Origin: Larix kaempferi
Lineage: Eukaryota; Streptophyta; Pinopsida; Pinales; Pinaceae
DNA length: 64,000 nt
Assembly: GCA_027924585.1 (NCBI GenBank)
Contig: BSBM01000076.1
Location: 7,449,001-7,513,000 of the forward strand
Direction of reading: 5' to 3'
Shown piece after piece: positions 10,333 through 21,721 of the stretch. Position 1 is the first letter of the stretch. Every line of letters begins with the position of its first letter. The position numbers and the translations under genes are program-made. The notes under the pieces were generated by a model. It did not search any database and was not told the origin of the DNA. It was given only the letters and a program-made list of their open reading frames with translations.

Positions 10333-11120
10333 TGTTACAATGTATTTTTCCACCTTGTGAGCATTAGCACTCTTTGGCCTTCAGGATCCATTTTACTGAC
10401 TCAGATCCACTTTGTATCCTTCAGATACACTATTTCCCTATTTTTTCTTCTTGTACGCTAGTTATTCCACCTTAGCCAGCGTACCCGTGAGTTGCACCAC
10501 TATAGCCTGTGGGTGACAAACAAAATGGTAAAAATCACTAGTAAATGACTTTTTACTCCCACAAAGTGGTCTTAGGGTGACCTTTGGCCCTCCATTTGCC
10601 CCGAAATGCTTCGATGTGTCCTTTCACTTACCTTTGGAAGGACTATATATTGAGCACATATGGCATATGGAAGGGAGGAGAGGGAGAGAGAAAGATAACT
10701 CTAGTAGATTTTTGCCGCATCTTGAGTGTACACTCATTGATCCTTGTTGTTGTGAACCCCTTATGTTCACCTTCCAAACTCCTTCCATAGTTTGAGTTTT
10801 CCATTGCATAGAGGATTGAAGTGGTGGAGGCACAAGTGGAGAGACCCAGTTCTTGGTTCAGATTGGTTGTCGACAAGAGGTCATATCACATTGTACTTCT
10901 TGTTATTTATTAATATAAATAATCATATTCTCGTCCATTAATGTTGTGAATGTTGTTTATATTACCTCGGGTTGCATTTACTTATGATATCATGGACCAT
11001 TGCTATTGATGATGTTAATGTCTTTCATGTATTATATGCACTTGTTGTATATTGGTTGTCAAGACTAATTTGCAGGTTCAAGTGCATGAATTGAAAGCTC
11101 CAACGGGGATCTACACTGAA
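10333..11120 (+). repeat. Probable 3' LTR of the Tat-like element (right end uncertain)
   Basis: It begins TGTTACAATG after the purine tract and has a TATATAT box at about 10644. The matching 5' LTR is outside the window, so the right end cannot be fixed; the coordinate given is a guess within roughly 10,900-11,500. Confidence 0.4.
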
Positions 11121-11530
11121 CATCCGGATCGAGGTTGGTTATATTCTTCATTATCTTAGCATTGTCATTTATATAGCATAGCATTGAGAATTGAGTTAAT
11201 TTCTGGTAGTCAGCTGTCTGTTGTGGTCTACCCCAAACCATAGGAAGTTTTCTCTGCAACATCCATGTACATGGTGAGTAGGAAATGTATCAAAGCATAA
11301 GCATGAAAATCCACCTAAACACAAGTCATATGTCAAGTCATTATCTTGTTGGCCCTTGGCTTGATTTTTCTAAACTAGGAACATATATAAGGTATTTACA
11401 TCATGGATCAATAAAATAATCCCATAAGGATTTGTAACCACATATAACCATATATATACATATACCATTTTATCACTTCTAATCCAAAGGTTAAAACCTA
11501 TGTTATTAAATTCCCCTCCCTTTAGATTAG

Positions 11531-11775
11531 CATTAGCCCTAGTGCAATATCAAAATAAAATAAAATGGATGTTCCATCATCATGCCATCCTCTAGATCTT
11601 ATGTAGACTCAATTAGACTGTAATAGTTCCATTGTACCTTCACCTGTTCAATGCATATGTTATAAAGAAATTTTACATTGCCATTGATGATGCATAATGG
11701 TTATGTTTGGAACTCTCCCTAGGGTTCCACTTGGAATAAATCTCAATCAATTACATGGTTATGATCATGCACATA
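11531..11775 (-). pseudogene. Old Ty3/gypsy integrase C-terminus, left part of a split gene
   Basis: Read on the minus strand after removal of the 13.4-kb insert, the product continues from 25,172-25,620: NKYVHDH|NHVID, then DLFQVEP, GEFQT, PLCI, EQVKVQWNYYS, and LEDGM. This is the usual plant Ty3 (chromovirus-like) integrase tail (family form KKYVHDPNHVI, QVEPEGEFQ, VQWKHFSPEEATWE). Several codons are stops. Just past the end is a purine-rich run (minus-strand AAAGGGAGGGG, near 11,515), a candidate polypurine tract. Confidence 0.82.
11762..11775. repeat. LINE target-site duplication, left copy
   Basis: TGATCATGCACATA, identical to 25,172-25,185. It borders the LINE poly(A) end (a T-run on this strand). 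Confidence 0.93.
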
Positions 11776-12135
11776 TTTTTTTTTTTATAAAAAAAACATA
11801 TAAGAGATTTTATATATAAAGTGAGAAAAAACACAAGGTTACATAGTGTCGGAGAAGGACTTTTCCCCAAAAAGAGAAAAATTGTCATGAATCCACATTC
11901 ATCCTTTACATGTCTGTAACTATCATGATAAAATCCTAACTTATGAAGACTATAGATCCAGAAAAAATGCCCTAGAAGCATGAAACATAAGCAAAACATT
12001 GGAAATAGTAAAATTCTTCTGGCCCAAAAGTATCCTCTACTACTTCTGCTAGAAGTAAAACCCCGAAAACTGAAATGCTATAATAATGAAGTATCATGTA
12101 AGTACAAAAAAAAGAGCCTAGGAAAGCCTGGAAAT

Positions 12136-13064
12136 TCACATAGTTGTAAAGCCATTACTGGCAACAGGACTCGAGCTGCTGATGGGGAATAGCAACTTGT
12201 TTCTCTTCCTGACACTGCAATGAACCATGATGATTTTGGCGTCCGGATTTACAGAGCAAGGACACCCATTATCCAACACTTCTACAAGACGATCAACCTT
12301 CTCGTTGAGTTTGTGGCTGCTTCCACAAACCTCTTTATACGTTGCTTGCACCAGAGTGTACAGATGATGGATGGCCCTCTTGAACTCATGATTTTCCCCT
12401 CATAGCAAACGAATTTGTATCTCCATTTATTTCATATAATTCTTGACTTCTTCAGGGATGCTATCAAACTCTTGCTTGAGACCAGAATGTCCTCCATCTT
12501 CTTTGGTAGAGGAAGGAATAAAATTCTTATTAGTCCCCAGTAAATCATGCCTACCGATTTCGTGAGGCCTATGCTACATACTGACCAAGCCATCTCTCTA
12601 GCTACCATCTATCGCAAGGGTTCTCTTCCGATGGTATGTGCTCACCGAACCCCTAGGGATAGGTATCGTCTTCCTACAGAGAAGGCAGTGAGCCGAGAAG
12701 AGACTTGGAGAAGGGAGAGAGCCAAGGTCTCCCATATTTGTACAATAAACCTCGACGTTGTTGCCTCTTGCATTCAAACGGACCAAGTTCATCCAACAAG
12801 TAACAATGGAACCGCACTCAGCATTTAAACGTAGTCTTCTCGAATTCCCATCACCATAAAATTATGCATGCTGGTCATGTGGTTCCAGCGTGCGATCTGC
12901 TCCCATTCCAAGATGCGATTTGGGTGCAAAACTATAGGTCCAACCTTAAATTTATCCAAAACAGAGCTCCGGTTATTGCTTAAGAAAGTGGGGAGGGTTA
13001 TAGAGCTGCTCCAATCCAAGGATTTTGAACTCTCAGAGAAGGGATATATATGTTGTCTTTCCAT
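12136..13064 (-). pseudogene. Third ORF of LINE-1, downstream of RNase H, with coiled-coil end
   Basis: It starts 19 nt after the RNase H stop. Frame one runs 13064-12825 (MERQHIYPFSESSKSLDWSS). Near 12,830 the reading shifts to another frame that continues to 12,136 with four in-frame stops. The C-terminal part (EFKRAIHHLYTLVQATYKE, then HKLNEKVDRLVEVLDNG) looks like a coiled coil. I recognise no family. Plant L1 elements usually end soon after RNase H, so about 300 codons of coding-like sequence here is unusual. It could be a true ORF3, a captured host exon, or misread 3' UTR. Confidence 0.42.
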
Positions 13065-13083
13065 CTAAAGAAAATAATCACAA

Positions 13084-13713
13084 TTATGGGACCCAAACCT
13101 TTTCATAAAATTTTTGGTTGCATACTAGAACTCCACAGTCAAGGCCAACTCCTATATTCGCCATAGCATCCGCATTCTGATTGTTGGATCTCAACAAATG
13201 GAGGAAATTGATGGTTTTAAATTCATTAACTAGACACTTTAGGAGATGTTGTGTCTTAGAAGTAGGACTCTTGTGGTTCTTGGTCAGGTTCCTTGCTTCT
13301 CTAATGACCAACATCGAGTCGCCGAACACTATGAAGTCTTCGAGGCCATCGTTCCTTTCTATGTTCGAGCCTTTTATTAGAGATGCCCATTCTGCACTAT
13401 TATTATTCCTTCTTCCAATACCCCAAGCATAATCTTTCAACTTGCTTCCTTCGGAGTCGAAGAAGACTCCACCCACGCCTACCAACCCTGGGTTTCCTTT
13501 CGAGGCACCATCAAAGAACAAAGTGTTGCATCCTATTTTTTCCCTCCAACTCTGGAAATATTCTGCGTTCATCCTAATATACCAATTCTGGTTTATAGGT
13601 ATCCTAGAAGGTTGCATCAAAGAGAGGGAGGGGTTTGGAATTAAGAAATCTAAGACCCAAATTTTTTCTTTTGTTGTAAAAGGTTCCTTGTTGATACCCT
13701 TCATACCTTTCAC
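13084..13713 (-). CDS. LINE-1 RNase H domain (C-terminus of ORF2)
   Basis: An open stretch of 209 codons ending at 13,084. It shows the RNase H set: LFFDGASKGNPG, NSAEWASL, VFGDSMLVI and NADAMAN, so the D, E, D, D residues are all present. The (S)KGNPG motif is typical of the plant-type RNase H carried by L1 LINEs. It is the C-terminal domain of ORF2, cut off from RT by upstream stops, not an independent gene; the ATG at 13,713 is only the first after a stop. Confidence 0.85.
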   Translation of the reverse strand: MKGMKGINKEPFTTKEKIWVLDFLIPNPSLSLMQPSRIPINQNWYIRMNAEYFQSWREKIGCNTLFFDGASKGNPGLVGVGGVFFDSEGSKLKDYAWGIGRRNNNSAEWASLIKGSNIERNDGLEDFIVFGDSMLVIREARNLTKNHKSPTSKTQHLLKCLVNEFKTINFLHLLRSNNQNADAMANIGVGLDCGVLVCNQKFYEKVWVP

Positions 13714-16700
13714 AAGTAAGGCTTCAACCCAAAGGGCCTTAGCTGAGGCGAGAAATTTACCCAGAGTGGATCGTTTGTATTAAAAAATTTCCTTGTTCCT
13801 GGATGTCCATATCTTCCAACAAATGTATTTGGGAAGAGCTTTCCATGCTCTTTTAAAGTCAGGTTTGTTGGAGAGAGTTCTGTGATAGTAGTCTTTCCAA
13901 CAAGCAAAGAGGTCGCTCCAATTTATTGGTAGAGTCACACCATAGTTTAAGTCAATATAAGCTCTGTGCCAAACCTCCTGGGAGAATTTTCATTCTAGGA
14001 AAATGTGTTCTATTTTTTCTTCAAAGTCTTTGCAGAGAATTCATCTTGCGGGTCTTTGTAGAGAATTCATCTTGCGGGTCCTTCTATACCTCTTTTTCTA
14101 AGATTTTACGCAGTGAGTGTTTTTCAGTGGGCAAGGGTCCAAGTGAAAAAATTGATTTTTGGAAGTCCATATTTTCCTTAGATTTTGTTCCATTTTTTTT
14201 CCTTACTTCTGTTAGTGTTGAGGCTATCCACCAAGCGATATCCTTCCTTGACAGTATACATCCCCGACTTGCTCCAGCCTCTTCTGTCGTTCATATTTCG
14301 GTGAACTAGATTCGCTCCATGAAGGAAGGAAGGAAGGCATTATAGTCTGACAGGAGGTATACTGGAATCTCCAGGTCGATCCAACCTACCCATCTTCCTC
14401 TTTTTGTCCAAACTGAAAGATCGAATAACGTGATTATGTTAGCTTGATCCATCCAAACCTTCAAATTGGAAAAGTTCTGTAAAAAGTTGGCAGGGGAGGT
14501 CGGACCTAGACCGATAATATCTAACCAAAGCTTTATATGCTTTCCACTACCGATAATCCAATAGAGGTGGTTTTGGATAATGAACGTCACCTTCTTGCAT
14601 AGGTTCCATATAGGAGTGCCGATTTTATTCTGATCTATTTCCTCCACACACCTTCTTCTGCCCCCATTCATATTTTTTTTTTTTTAATTTTTTTGAGAAT
14701 CTTCTTCCACCAAGATGTTTTCCCGAAGATAAATCTCCAGAGAATTTTGGCTCCTAAAGCAAGATTCATAATCATAGGATCTCTTACCCCAACACCTCCA
14801 TAGATTTTTGGCTTGCAAACTTTATCCCAGTTTATTAGATGAAACTTCTTTGTGTCATTGGATTTTCCTCCTTGCCACAAAAATCTTCTGATTTCTCTCG
14901 TGACATCCTTCATGACTATTTTGAGGGCTAAAGAGATCGAGCTGACATAGATCAGATAGGCTGAGAGGATGGAATTAATTAGAACCAACTTACCGGCTAG
15001 GTTGAGCCACTTAGTCCCCCACGAAGATATTTTGAATTTAATCTTGTCTACCAGGCCTTGCCAATCAACTACCCTTTTTTTCCTTTGAAAATTGGGATCC
15101 CCAAATAGTTGAAGGAGTTCCAAGAAGTGTTTCCTTCAAAGCCAAGGATCCGAGCTATTCTAGACAAAGTTCCTGTGGGGCAATTCCAACCATAGAGTTT
15201 GGATTTGGTAGAGTTCACTTTTTAGATGGAGGCTTTTAGGAAAGTGGTCAATGCACCTTTGAATCTCTCAGTAATGATCGAATACGCCCCTGAGAAGTAT
15301 GGTGTCATCGGCAAACTGAGTGTGGTTGACTACTTTTACACCTCTAGCTATCCTGGGGCCTTTTAGTTCACCCAACCCTTGCAAGTGTTGAAGCTTCCTA
15401 CTCATTGCCTCTGCCACTAACAGGTAAAGAAAGGGGGACATGGGGCAGCCTTGTCGAAGTCCTTTGGTGGCTGGGAAAAAATTCGTTGGCCTGCCATTTA
15501 CTAATGGGGAAATCCGTGGTCTGCTAATGCATGCTTTGACCCATCTTACAAATATTTTGGAGAAGCCAAATTTGTTCATGATTTCAAATTGAAAGAAATG
15601 ATTAACTCTATCAAACGCGTTGGCCATGTCCAATTTTATTGCCATACCTTGTTGTTTTCTTTCCATGCTTAAGTGTATAGCCTCCTGGACGATGATGATG
15701 TTGTCTAGAATCTGACGCCCTGAAATAAATCCTCCTTGAGAGTCAGAGATGAGCCGACCCATAAGGTTTTTCATTCTGGTGGCTAGGATTTTCAAGAGGA
15801 TCTTATAGGAAGTCTTACAAAGAGAGATAGGCCTGAATCTTTCAAGCGAAAGAGGATTATTCTCTTTTGGGATTAAAGCTAGAAAGGAAGAGTTAGTGGC
15901 TCCACCAATTTTATCTTTTTTCCTGGTCCAATTTAGCATTCTCTTCAAATAATATTTTATGATATCCCATGCTTCTCTGTAGAAATTTATGGTGAATTTA
16001 TCTAGACTGGGAGATTTATCCGCATGGAGAGACCAGATGGCATTTCTTATTTCATATTCAAGGATTGGTTTATCAAGTTATCAGTTTTCAGTTTTAGAGA
16101 TGAGCAAGGGGATACCTGAGAGCAAGTCAGCTTGTCCTTATGGATCAGCCTCATCTTTGTCTGTGTAGAGGTCGCGGAAGTGCTCAAAGGCTTGAATCTT
16201 TAGCTCCTCCTAAACAACAACCTTGTTCCCATTTTTGTCTTTTAGTTCCTTGATATCATTGTGACTGAGTTGAGCTTTTGTTTGCTTGTGGAAATACTCT
16301 GTATTAATGTCGCCTCCTTTTAGCCACAACTTCCTGGACTTCAATCTCCACACCTCTTCCTTGAGCTTGGCAACATTTAAAATTTTCAGGTTCAAATCCT
16401 TTTCCTGGTTCAGAGTGGAAGTAGTTATCTCTCCAATATCCATATTTTGATGGAGAGTTGGTAGATCGGTTTGGATATTACACTTGAGGTGACCCGGATT
16501 TTTAAAATCCGTTTTGACCCATTTCTTTAGAGCAGTGCGCACAGCTCTGAGTTTTCTCTCCCAAATGAAGCTGGGAGAACCATAGTAACATAAGCCCCAA
16601 ACAATTTGTATTATATAGAAAAGGTTTCCATCATGCAACCATAGCGGATTGAAGCGGAACGGGATAGTCCCAAGGATGTTCGGAGCTGTAAGGGTCAGGA

Positions 16701-17343
16701 AGATGGGTTTGTGGTTGGAAGCAACATAAGGAAGGGAAGGAGAGGTTGGAAGGAGGTCTTTCTGAAGGAAAGAAGAGCTTACCAGGAATCTATCCAACCT
16801 TGCCGCTATGTGGCCAATACCAATTCTTCAATTGCTCTACGTGTACTTCACATTCTTCATATGGATGTCCAGCATGTCTAGATCTGAGATTAGATCCTCT
16901 ATCTTTTCGCCAAAAGGATCCCTGACCCTTGATCCTCCACGTTTCTCTTGCTACGAATTAGTGGCATTGAAGTCCCCCGCAATGATCACGCCTTTTCCTT
17001 GTAGATCATCTTTTAGCTTTGACAAATCTTCCCAAAAAATGTCCTTATCCCTGTAGTGCATTGGTCCATAAACATTGCAGATGTAAATTGAGTGCGGATT
17101 ATCTTTCTCATGGATTTCAGTAAGAAGCCCATGATGGATTTCTCTAGATGATTTTATCAAGAAGTTGCTAGAAAGTAATGTGTAAATACCCCTTGAAGCT
17201 CCCTTGGAGCTTTGAGATTTACCATAGCAGTCCTTCCAGAATAGACGTGAGAGCGCAAAAGCCTCCATGTACTGCATTTTTGTCTCTTGGAGGAGAAATA
17301 AGTTTGGTATTTCTAATTTTATCATGTATCTTAATGCTTCCAC
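13714..17343 (-). pseudogene. LINE-1 ORF2: endonuclease and reverse transcriptase
   Basis: Reading down the minus strand: an APE-type endonuclease (LLQETKMQ, then a YGPM segment, IIAGDFNAT, and SNHKPIF where the family usually has SDH), a linker (WLKGGDINTEYFHKQTKA), then RT (RPISLCKTSYKILLKILA, FISGRQILDN, KLDMANAFDRVN, GLRQGCPMSP, and the catalytic FADDTILL). The thumb follows (SSWGTKWLNLAGK, FLWQGG). Stops fall near 16,951, 16,210, 15,268, 15,122 and 14,669. The zinc-binding region between thumb and RNase H is scrambled and includes a 26-27-bp tandem duplication near 14,035-14,083. Confidence 0.9.
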
Positions 17344-17389
17344 TTTGCTTGATCCACCCAGACCCCTACAATTCTAAGAGACAAATTCA

Positions 17390-18702
17390 TTACTTCTTAG
17401 TCATTTGAGATCCTACCCGGGATCTACCTTCCAGTTTTTCCCCTCCGATATTTTTGGCATTGTGTAGAAGCTTTGTTTCTTCTAAGTTTCTTTGCCTTTT
17501 GAATTCTATCTCTCTTTCTGCTTCCTGATCTCTATGATACCTTTGCGATTTTCTCCCTCTTGTGTTCAGAGGCGGAACTAGATCATGTGATTCCAATGTT
17601 TCCTATGAAGGTGAGTGTTCTGGAGAGAAAATATGTGGTGTGACTTTGCTATGCTTTACCATGTCCTCCCAAGAACCTCCAGGGGTTGTGAATCCCTCCA
17701 TAACCGTGTTTATCCTTTCCTCTCTAGGAGAAATATTGGGAGAATCGGAGAACATGGTGGTATTTCACCTTCTTCCAAAGGCAAGGCCTGGAATTGGTTG
17801 CTGGTAGAGGATTCTTTTCCTTCATGCGCCTTTTCCTTGTTTTTCTTGGGTTGAGATCCATTTCCTAGAGGAGATGGATGAGAAAATTTCCTACCCCTTT
17901 CTGCTTGTTGCCATCCCTCCTCTTGATTCTTTTCAGGGGCTTCTTGGACTGCTTTTGGGAAATTTTTGACAAAGTGAACATATTCATGGCACTTCTTACA
18001 CTTAAAGGGTAGGTGTTCCTAATCTACCTTTTGCATGTTCTCCCATCCGTCCAGATGCAGATTTACAACCTCTGGCAAGCCTTTTTCCAATTCAACTCCC
18101 ACATAGATTCTTGCACAGGAGAAAAAAGGTCCTTTTGATTCTGCTTTATCGATATAAATTCCAACAGCGTTTCCAATTTCCTAGAGAGTTTCATCATTCC
18201 AACAATGCAGCGGGAGATGGGGGAGACAAACCCATACCGAAACTCCTGAGGGTATGTATTTTCCAGGATCAAAAGATAAGCTCCAGGGGTTTAGGTAAAG
18301 GCCACAAGAAACCATGAAGTAAGGTCCGCTCCTGAAAATGAGGTCTCTATCAACTTTGTTTTCGAACAAGAAAGTGAAGAAACCCTTTCCACAAAAGCAA
18401 TGCTGCAAACCCCTGGAGATCAGGGGAATCCAGTTCTTTTTCATACAGGAATCCCTGGTTTTAGGGGAAGGACATATCCCTGTAAATTGTTCGATTAGAC
18501 CTCTCTCACCCAGGGCTAAATCTTTCAGTTTTGAAACTGCAAACATGATCTGGATCCGATGAGTGGCTACTCGTTTGACAAAAGAATCACAAAAGTATGA
18601 GGCTGAAGGAGGTAACGGAGGTGTAGAAGCCACCAGAACTCGAAAGGCTTCGTCTAGCCGTCGTCGATATTCCTCTTGGTTTGAGTTCGGGGGAGGGTCC
18701 AT
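17390..18702 (-). pseudogene. LINE-1 ORF1 (DUF4283-type RNA-binding protein with CCHC knuckle)
   Basis: The start ATG at 18,702 gives MDPPPNSNQEEYRR. The plant L1 ORF1 core follows (ISRGLQHCFCGKGFFTFLF, SGPYFMVSCGLYL, VSVWVCLPHLPLHCW), then after a stop at about 18,181 GVELEKGLPE and a zinc knuckle CKKCHEYVHFVKNFP, in which the last Cys and His positions are altered. A basic, Ser-rich tail ends QMTKK at 17,390. ORF1 proteins coat the LINE RNA. The copia element inserted 38 bp upstream of this start. Confidence 0.82.
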
Positions 18703-18734
18703 CTTGGTGGAATCCCTTGAAGGGGGTCGAGGGG

Positions 18735-18739
18735 AGCCT
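18735..18739. repeat. Copia target-site duplication, left copy (AGCCT)
   Basis: AGCCT pairs with AGCCC at 25,095-25,099; one base differs, as expected for an old insertion. Confidence 0.75.
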
Positions 18740-19291
18740 TGTTATATTTTAAGCATAAATTCAATATGATGTAGGATCTTATCTTAGAGAATAACATGTA
18801 CAACATATCAATCACATGAAACAATCACAAGAGACAATAGACACACAGAGTTTCCTTGGGGAAAACCAAAAAGGTGAAAGACCCCACTAACTTCCTCATA
18901 GATAGAAAGAGCAATGATACAACCCAAGTACAAGAGATAGTTCTCCTAGCAGCTTCTCCTCTCTCACTTGTGTGCCACTCTCCAATGAGTGTATAAGTGA
19001 ATAAGTGAATGATCAAATAGAGTGCTTCCCGTGCTCTATTTATACATGACTTTACTTGCCTAATAAACTAGCAGGGCCAACTTGTCTAAGACATTCTAAT
19101 AACCCATGGTTGACTTAAATCAGGGCCGACCCCACACTTGGTGGTCTAATAACCCATTACATGCAAGTTGTGACACTTGCGACACTTGTCAATACAAATG
19201 ATGACACCTACATATAGAGGAATAATACCATCTCTATAGGAGTACAATATACATATGTGAAATACATTCCGAATTTAAAAATATAGCAACA
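18740..19291 (-). repeat. Copia 3' LTR
   Basis: On the + strand it begins TGTTATATTTTAAGC and ends AGCAACA, 552 bp. It pairs with 24,544-25,094. A minus-strand TATAAATAG lies near 19,040. Confidence 0.93.
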
Positions 19292-19303
19292 CCCCCTCTT
19301 AAC
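19292..19303 (-). other. Copia polypurine tract
   Basis: On the minus strand GTTAAGAGGGGG directly precedes the 3' LTR (TGTTGC...), the expected position of the plus-strand primer. Confidence 0.85.
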
Positions 19304-19734
19304 TAGGAAGGTATTTCTCGACACATATCTGCTAGCACAAGTCTTCTTCTCTGGATCATCGTTATTGGATCATCGTCATCATCACTGCTGCTGCTATCTC
19401 AATCAATCTATAATCTACTCGTTATAAGAAGTTCTACAGAGCTAGCCCTTTTTCATGCTAGATGTAGGCCTAGCCTCCATGTAGGTCTTCATCATCTTTT
19501 GCGAGCAATCCATCAAGTAGGTACAACTCAGGACTAATTACAATGCCTCTGCAAAACCTGCAAGATCTCTCTGGACTGATCATATGCCACCGCAAAACCT
19601 ACAAGAGCATCTCAGGACTGATTATATGCCTCTACAAAACCTGTGTACCCTACTGTCACATCATCATCTTCAGATCAACTCATAGTCCACAGAACACAAC
19701 CCAGATGCACATCACTTAGCACTTACACTCACCG

Positions 19735-20105
19735 GCATGGGAAGACACACCTCAACCATCTGTGAAAGGCTCAGCACTTATATCTACACCATGGGAAGAC
19801 ACACTTCAACCATGCGAGAATGGCATCGCACTTATATCCATAGCCATGGGAAGACACACTTCAACCATGTTAGGAATGGCACGGCACTTATATCGTAGCC
19901 ATGTGAAGACACACTTCAACCATGCTCGAATGGCACAACACTTATATCGTAGCCATGGGAAGACACACTTCAACCATGCTCGAATGGCACAACTCTTACA
20001 TCAACAACCATGGGAAGACACATTTCAACCATGTCAGAATGGCCCCAACCCTTATATCTGCACCATGGGAGGACACACCTACCACCATGTGAGAATGGCT
20101 CATGT
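19735..20105 (-). repeat. Tandem array of about 55-bp units in the copia 3' UTR
   Basis: About seven units share CATGGGAAGACACACTTCAA and then CACTTATATC. They lie between the end of the RNase H coding and the polypurine tract. A shorter, different repeat (units of about 54 bp with GCAAAACCT and GGACTGAT) sits next to it at 19,510-19,640. The array gives an open frame on the opposite strand that should not be taken for a gene. Confidence 0.88.
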
Positions 20106-20896
20106 GCATCTATGTCTCTGGAGTCATCACTTCCCCTTGAAGGAATCTCGATCTGAAGTACACCAAGCCTCTCTCTAAAGTACTCAAACTTCACTCTTGC
20201 CAGTGGCTTGGTCAACACATCGGCTATCTGCTCATCCTTTGCAACATACAGGAGCTTCACTGCTCCTCTCTGCACCATATCCCTGATATAGTGGAACTTG
20301 ATCTCAATGTCCTTCGACTTGTCATGGAACACTGGGTTCTCTGACAACTTCACACAACTCTGTTTGTTGCAATATATACAAGTAGCACTCAGCTAGAGAT
20401 CAAACAAATCAGACAGTAGCTTCCTAAGCCATACTGCCTCACAACTAATCGAACAAGCTGTGACATACTCTGCTTTGGTTGTACTCAGTGCCACACAGGA
20501 CTGCTTCATGATAAACCAAGAGATCATACTGGATCCCATACTGAAGTAGCACCCCGAAGTGCTCTTCCGATCAATGGCACCGCCTACCCAATCCAAATCA
20601 ATGTAACCCTCCAGGTTAAACTTCTGATTCGAATCATACTTGAGCCCATAGTTAACTATACCCTTCAGGTACCTCAGAATATGCTTTGCAGCTATTAGGT
20701 GAACATGTCTCAGATCTGTCAGATAATGGCTCAAGGTGTTCACCGCAAAGCATATGTCTGGTCTCATATTCGTCAAGTACATCAAGGACCCAATCATCTG
20801 ACAATACATCTTGGCATCAACCGGCTCAGATGAAGCATCACATAGAGGCTTTAGGTTCGATGCCATAGGTGTGGCCATGGCCTTGCAGTCCATCAT
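20106..20896 (-). pseudogene. Copia RNase H domain and C-terminus
   Basis: The minus strand reads MMDCKAMATPMASNL, GSLMYLTNMRPDICFAVN, RYLKGIVNYGL, GYIDLDWVGG, RKSTSGCYFS, STTKAEYVTA, then after a stop LSATCIYCNKQSC, KDIEIKFHYIRDMV and DEQIADVLTKPL. The conserved D and E are present, but the WCDNQS motif reads YCNKQS, so one catalytic aspartate is lost. A single stop at 20,393 splits the domain. Confidence 0.9.
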
Positions 20897-21721
20897 CCTG
20901 AACCTCTTTAGGATCTATACTGCATACTTCCCTTATCCAAGGAAGATTCCATCTGTGCTCTGCCACACCTCCATACCTAGAAAGTATTGCATCATACCCA
21001 AGTCCTTCATCTCGAACTCGGCAGCAAGCTCCCTCTTCATATCGGCAATCAATCTATCCTCACCTGTAACAAATAGGTCATCCACATATAGAAGTAGTAT
21101 CACTGGATTGCCTTCCTCAACCTTGTAGTAAAGGTTGGAGTCCGCTTTACTCTTAGTAAAGCCCAAACTGGATAGGAAACCATCTATCATGTCGTACCAG
21201 GTCTTGGGTTCCTGTTTCAAACCATATAGGGATTTATTCAGTTTGCACACATGAGTCCCTCTGTCATGTGTCTCAAACCCGAGCGGCTTCTCCACATACA
21301 CTTTCCTCTTCGACTACACCATTCAAGAAAGTTGTCTTGACATCCATCTGGTGTATCTTCCACTTCATCACTACAACTAGAGCAAGTATTGTTCTGATGG
21401 AAGTGTACCTGGCTATAGGAGAAAAAATCATGAGCCACAACCTGGCCTTGTATTTCTCTATGCTTCCATCTACAACATGCTTGATCTTATAGATCTACTT
21501 GGAATTTACAACAGACTTCCCTTCAGGTCTTGGGACCACATCCCAAACATAATTCTTCATGATCGACTAGTATTCCTCAACCATGGCATCCTTCCATTAC
21601 TGCATCCCAGATCCTAGGAACTTCATATTCTTCAATATCTTCAATAGATAATTTTCTTGAACTTCGTTGATGGAACAAATGTTGTAGTCCTTCTTTTGTA
21701 GGTGATTGTACACGATCTTTC
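20897..21721 (-). pseudogene. Copia reverse transcriptase
   Basis: It starts with WKDAMVEEY after a stop, then VPRPEGKSVV, KHVVDGSIEKYKARL, PIARYTSIRTIL, HQMDVKTTFLNGVVEE, KSLYGLKQ and the active-site LLLYVDDLFVTG, which is intact. MKDLGMMQYFLGMEVWQ follows, ending at a stop near 20,933. Stops at about 21,590 and 21,570 and a frame change near 21,300 disable it. There is also a deletion after KARL, where the family segment between KARFV.G and PVAR is missing. Confidence 0.9.

Noticed and set aside
11751-11999. Hydrophobic minus-strand frame at the LINE poly(A) end
   Set aside because: It runs across the LINE 3' UTR, the A-tail and the target duplication, so it cannot be a conserved gene.
19762-20178. 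Open + strand frame of 138 codons with internal repeats
   Set aside because: It is produced by the 55-bp tandem array on the opposite strand of the copia 3' UTR; open because the unit length happens to avoid stops.
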